From assembly GCA_040235565.1 (NCBI GenBank), contig JBECLA010000137.1:1-22495 (forward strand): a DNA stretch of 22,495 nucleotides, read 5' to 3'. This DNA is from JAHEIJ01 sp040235565. GTDB lineage: Bacteria; Pseudomonadota; Gammaproteobacteria; UBA6429; Thiohalophilaceae. Below the pieces are notes generated by a model. The model had not been told where the DNA came from and ran no database searches. It saw only the letters and a program-made list of their open reading frames with translations. Shown here piece by piece: positions 22,275 through 22,495 of this stretch. Every line of letters starts with the position of its first letter. Position 1 is the first letter of the stretch. The position numbers and the translations under genes were made by a program.

Positions 22275-22495
22275 TCAGGCTCCCTTTCTCGCCAGCAACC
22301 ATAACCAGAGGAAAAGACCCAGCACAAACGCGACCACATCGGTCATAAACCATGCAAACATAACCGCCCCTTTTTTGTCCAGAAGCATTCGTTCCGGCCC
22401 GGTTGTGGTGCACTTTTCCCGAATATCACTACGCTTGGCCGGGTCCGGGTAGATCCGTGCAACAACCAGACCAATCTGGATTCCGAGATCGTCGC
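22275..22495 (-). CDS. C-terminal fragment of a membrane protein (cut by window edge)
   Basis: On the minus strand an open frame runs from the window end to a TGA at 22275-22277, 72 residues long with no start in view. It begins DDLGIQIGLVVARIYPDPAK, continues RSDIREKCTTTGPERMLLDK and ends with a hydrophobic helix, VMFAWFMTDVVAFVLGLFLW, then LWLLARKGA. A C-terminal transmembrane anchor with a positive tail is a normal membrane-protein end, and the frame is free of stops. Family and function are unknown. It could be missed because its start lies beyond the window. The reading-frame choice rests on protein-like composition only. Confidence 0.55.
   Translation of the reverse strand, partial: DDLGIQIGLVVARIYPDPAKRSDIREKCTTTGPERMLLDKKGAVMFAWFMTDVVAFVLGLFLWLWLLARKGA

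Noticed and set aside
1..22495. Mobile elements, CRISPR arrays, tRNA or rRNA genes
   Set aside because: No transposase, integrase, terminal repeats, regularly spaced repeats or RNA-gene signatures were seen on either strand.

Overview
The window reads as a chromosomal segment of a gammaproteobacterium. Gene content (ampDE, a single-chain H+-pyrophosphatase, LpoB-type lipoproteins, nadC, a BtuB/BtuF cobalamin system) and dense, mostly ATG-started, overlapping genes suggest a free-living, possibly sulfur- or nitrogen-cycling member (Chromatiales-like). That lineage guess is inference; no rRNA or marker gene settles it. I found no insertion sequence, integrase, CRISPR array, tRNA or rRNA.

Region 1 (1-3450, + strand): a cobalamin riboswitch with a terminator-like expression platform controls a compact operon of an outer-membrane B12 receptor (btuB), its own TonB and a PduO-type cobalamin adenosyltransferase. 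It ends at a strong bidirectional terminator. Region 2 (3469-5884): a convergent H+-pumping membrane pyrophosphatase (hppA), then a 397-bp AT-rich intergenic region with a perfect FNR/ANR box near the next gene. Region 3 (5885-6658, + strand): a Rossmann-fold protein of unknown function, probably oxygen-regulated.

Region 4 (6676-14056, - strand) is a ten-gene co-directional run. In transcription order it holds two tandem DUF1538 membrane proteins, a PII-like protein, a two-CBS-domain protein, a thioredoxin-like protein, ampD, ampE, a CobC-like phosphatase, an unknown outer-membrane beta-barrel and a BtuF-like B12-binding protein. The first six genes overlap by 4-8 bp or are 3 bp apart, so they look like one translationally coupled unit. 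This DUF1538/PII/CBS unit is the best candidate for an undescribed system: a membrane carrier or channel pair controlled by nucleotide-sensing proteins.

Region 5 (14258-15613, + strand): a sodium:alanine/glycine symporter divergent from the DUF1538 operon. Region 6 (15804-20191, + strand): four lipoproteins in a row (LPP20-like, LpoB, COG3014-like, a second LPP20-like), then nadC. Region 7 (20184-22495, - strand): a large cytoplasmic protein with a PilZ-like C-terminus that overlaps the end of nadC tail-to-tail, then a non-coding stretch and the C-terminal fragment of a membrane protein cut by the window edge.

Two themes recur. One is cobalamin: uptake, adenosylation and perhaps nucleotide-loop phosphatase, split between a riboswitch-controlled operon and a second cluster without a visible riboswitch. 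The other is the envelope and peptidoglycan: AmpD/AmpE recycling and LpoB-type synthase activation.
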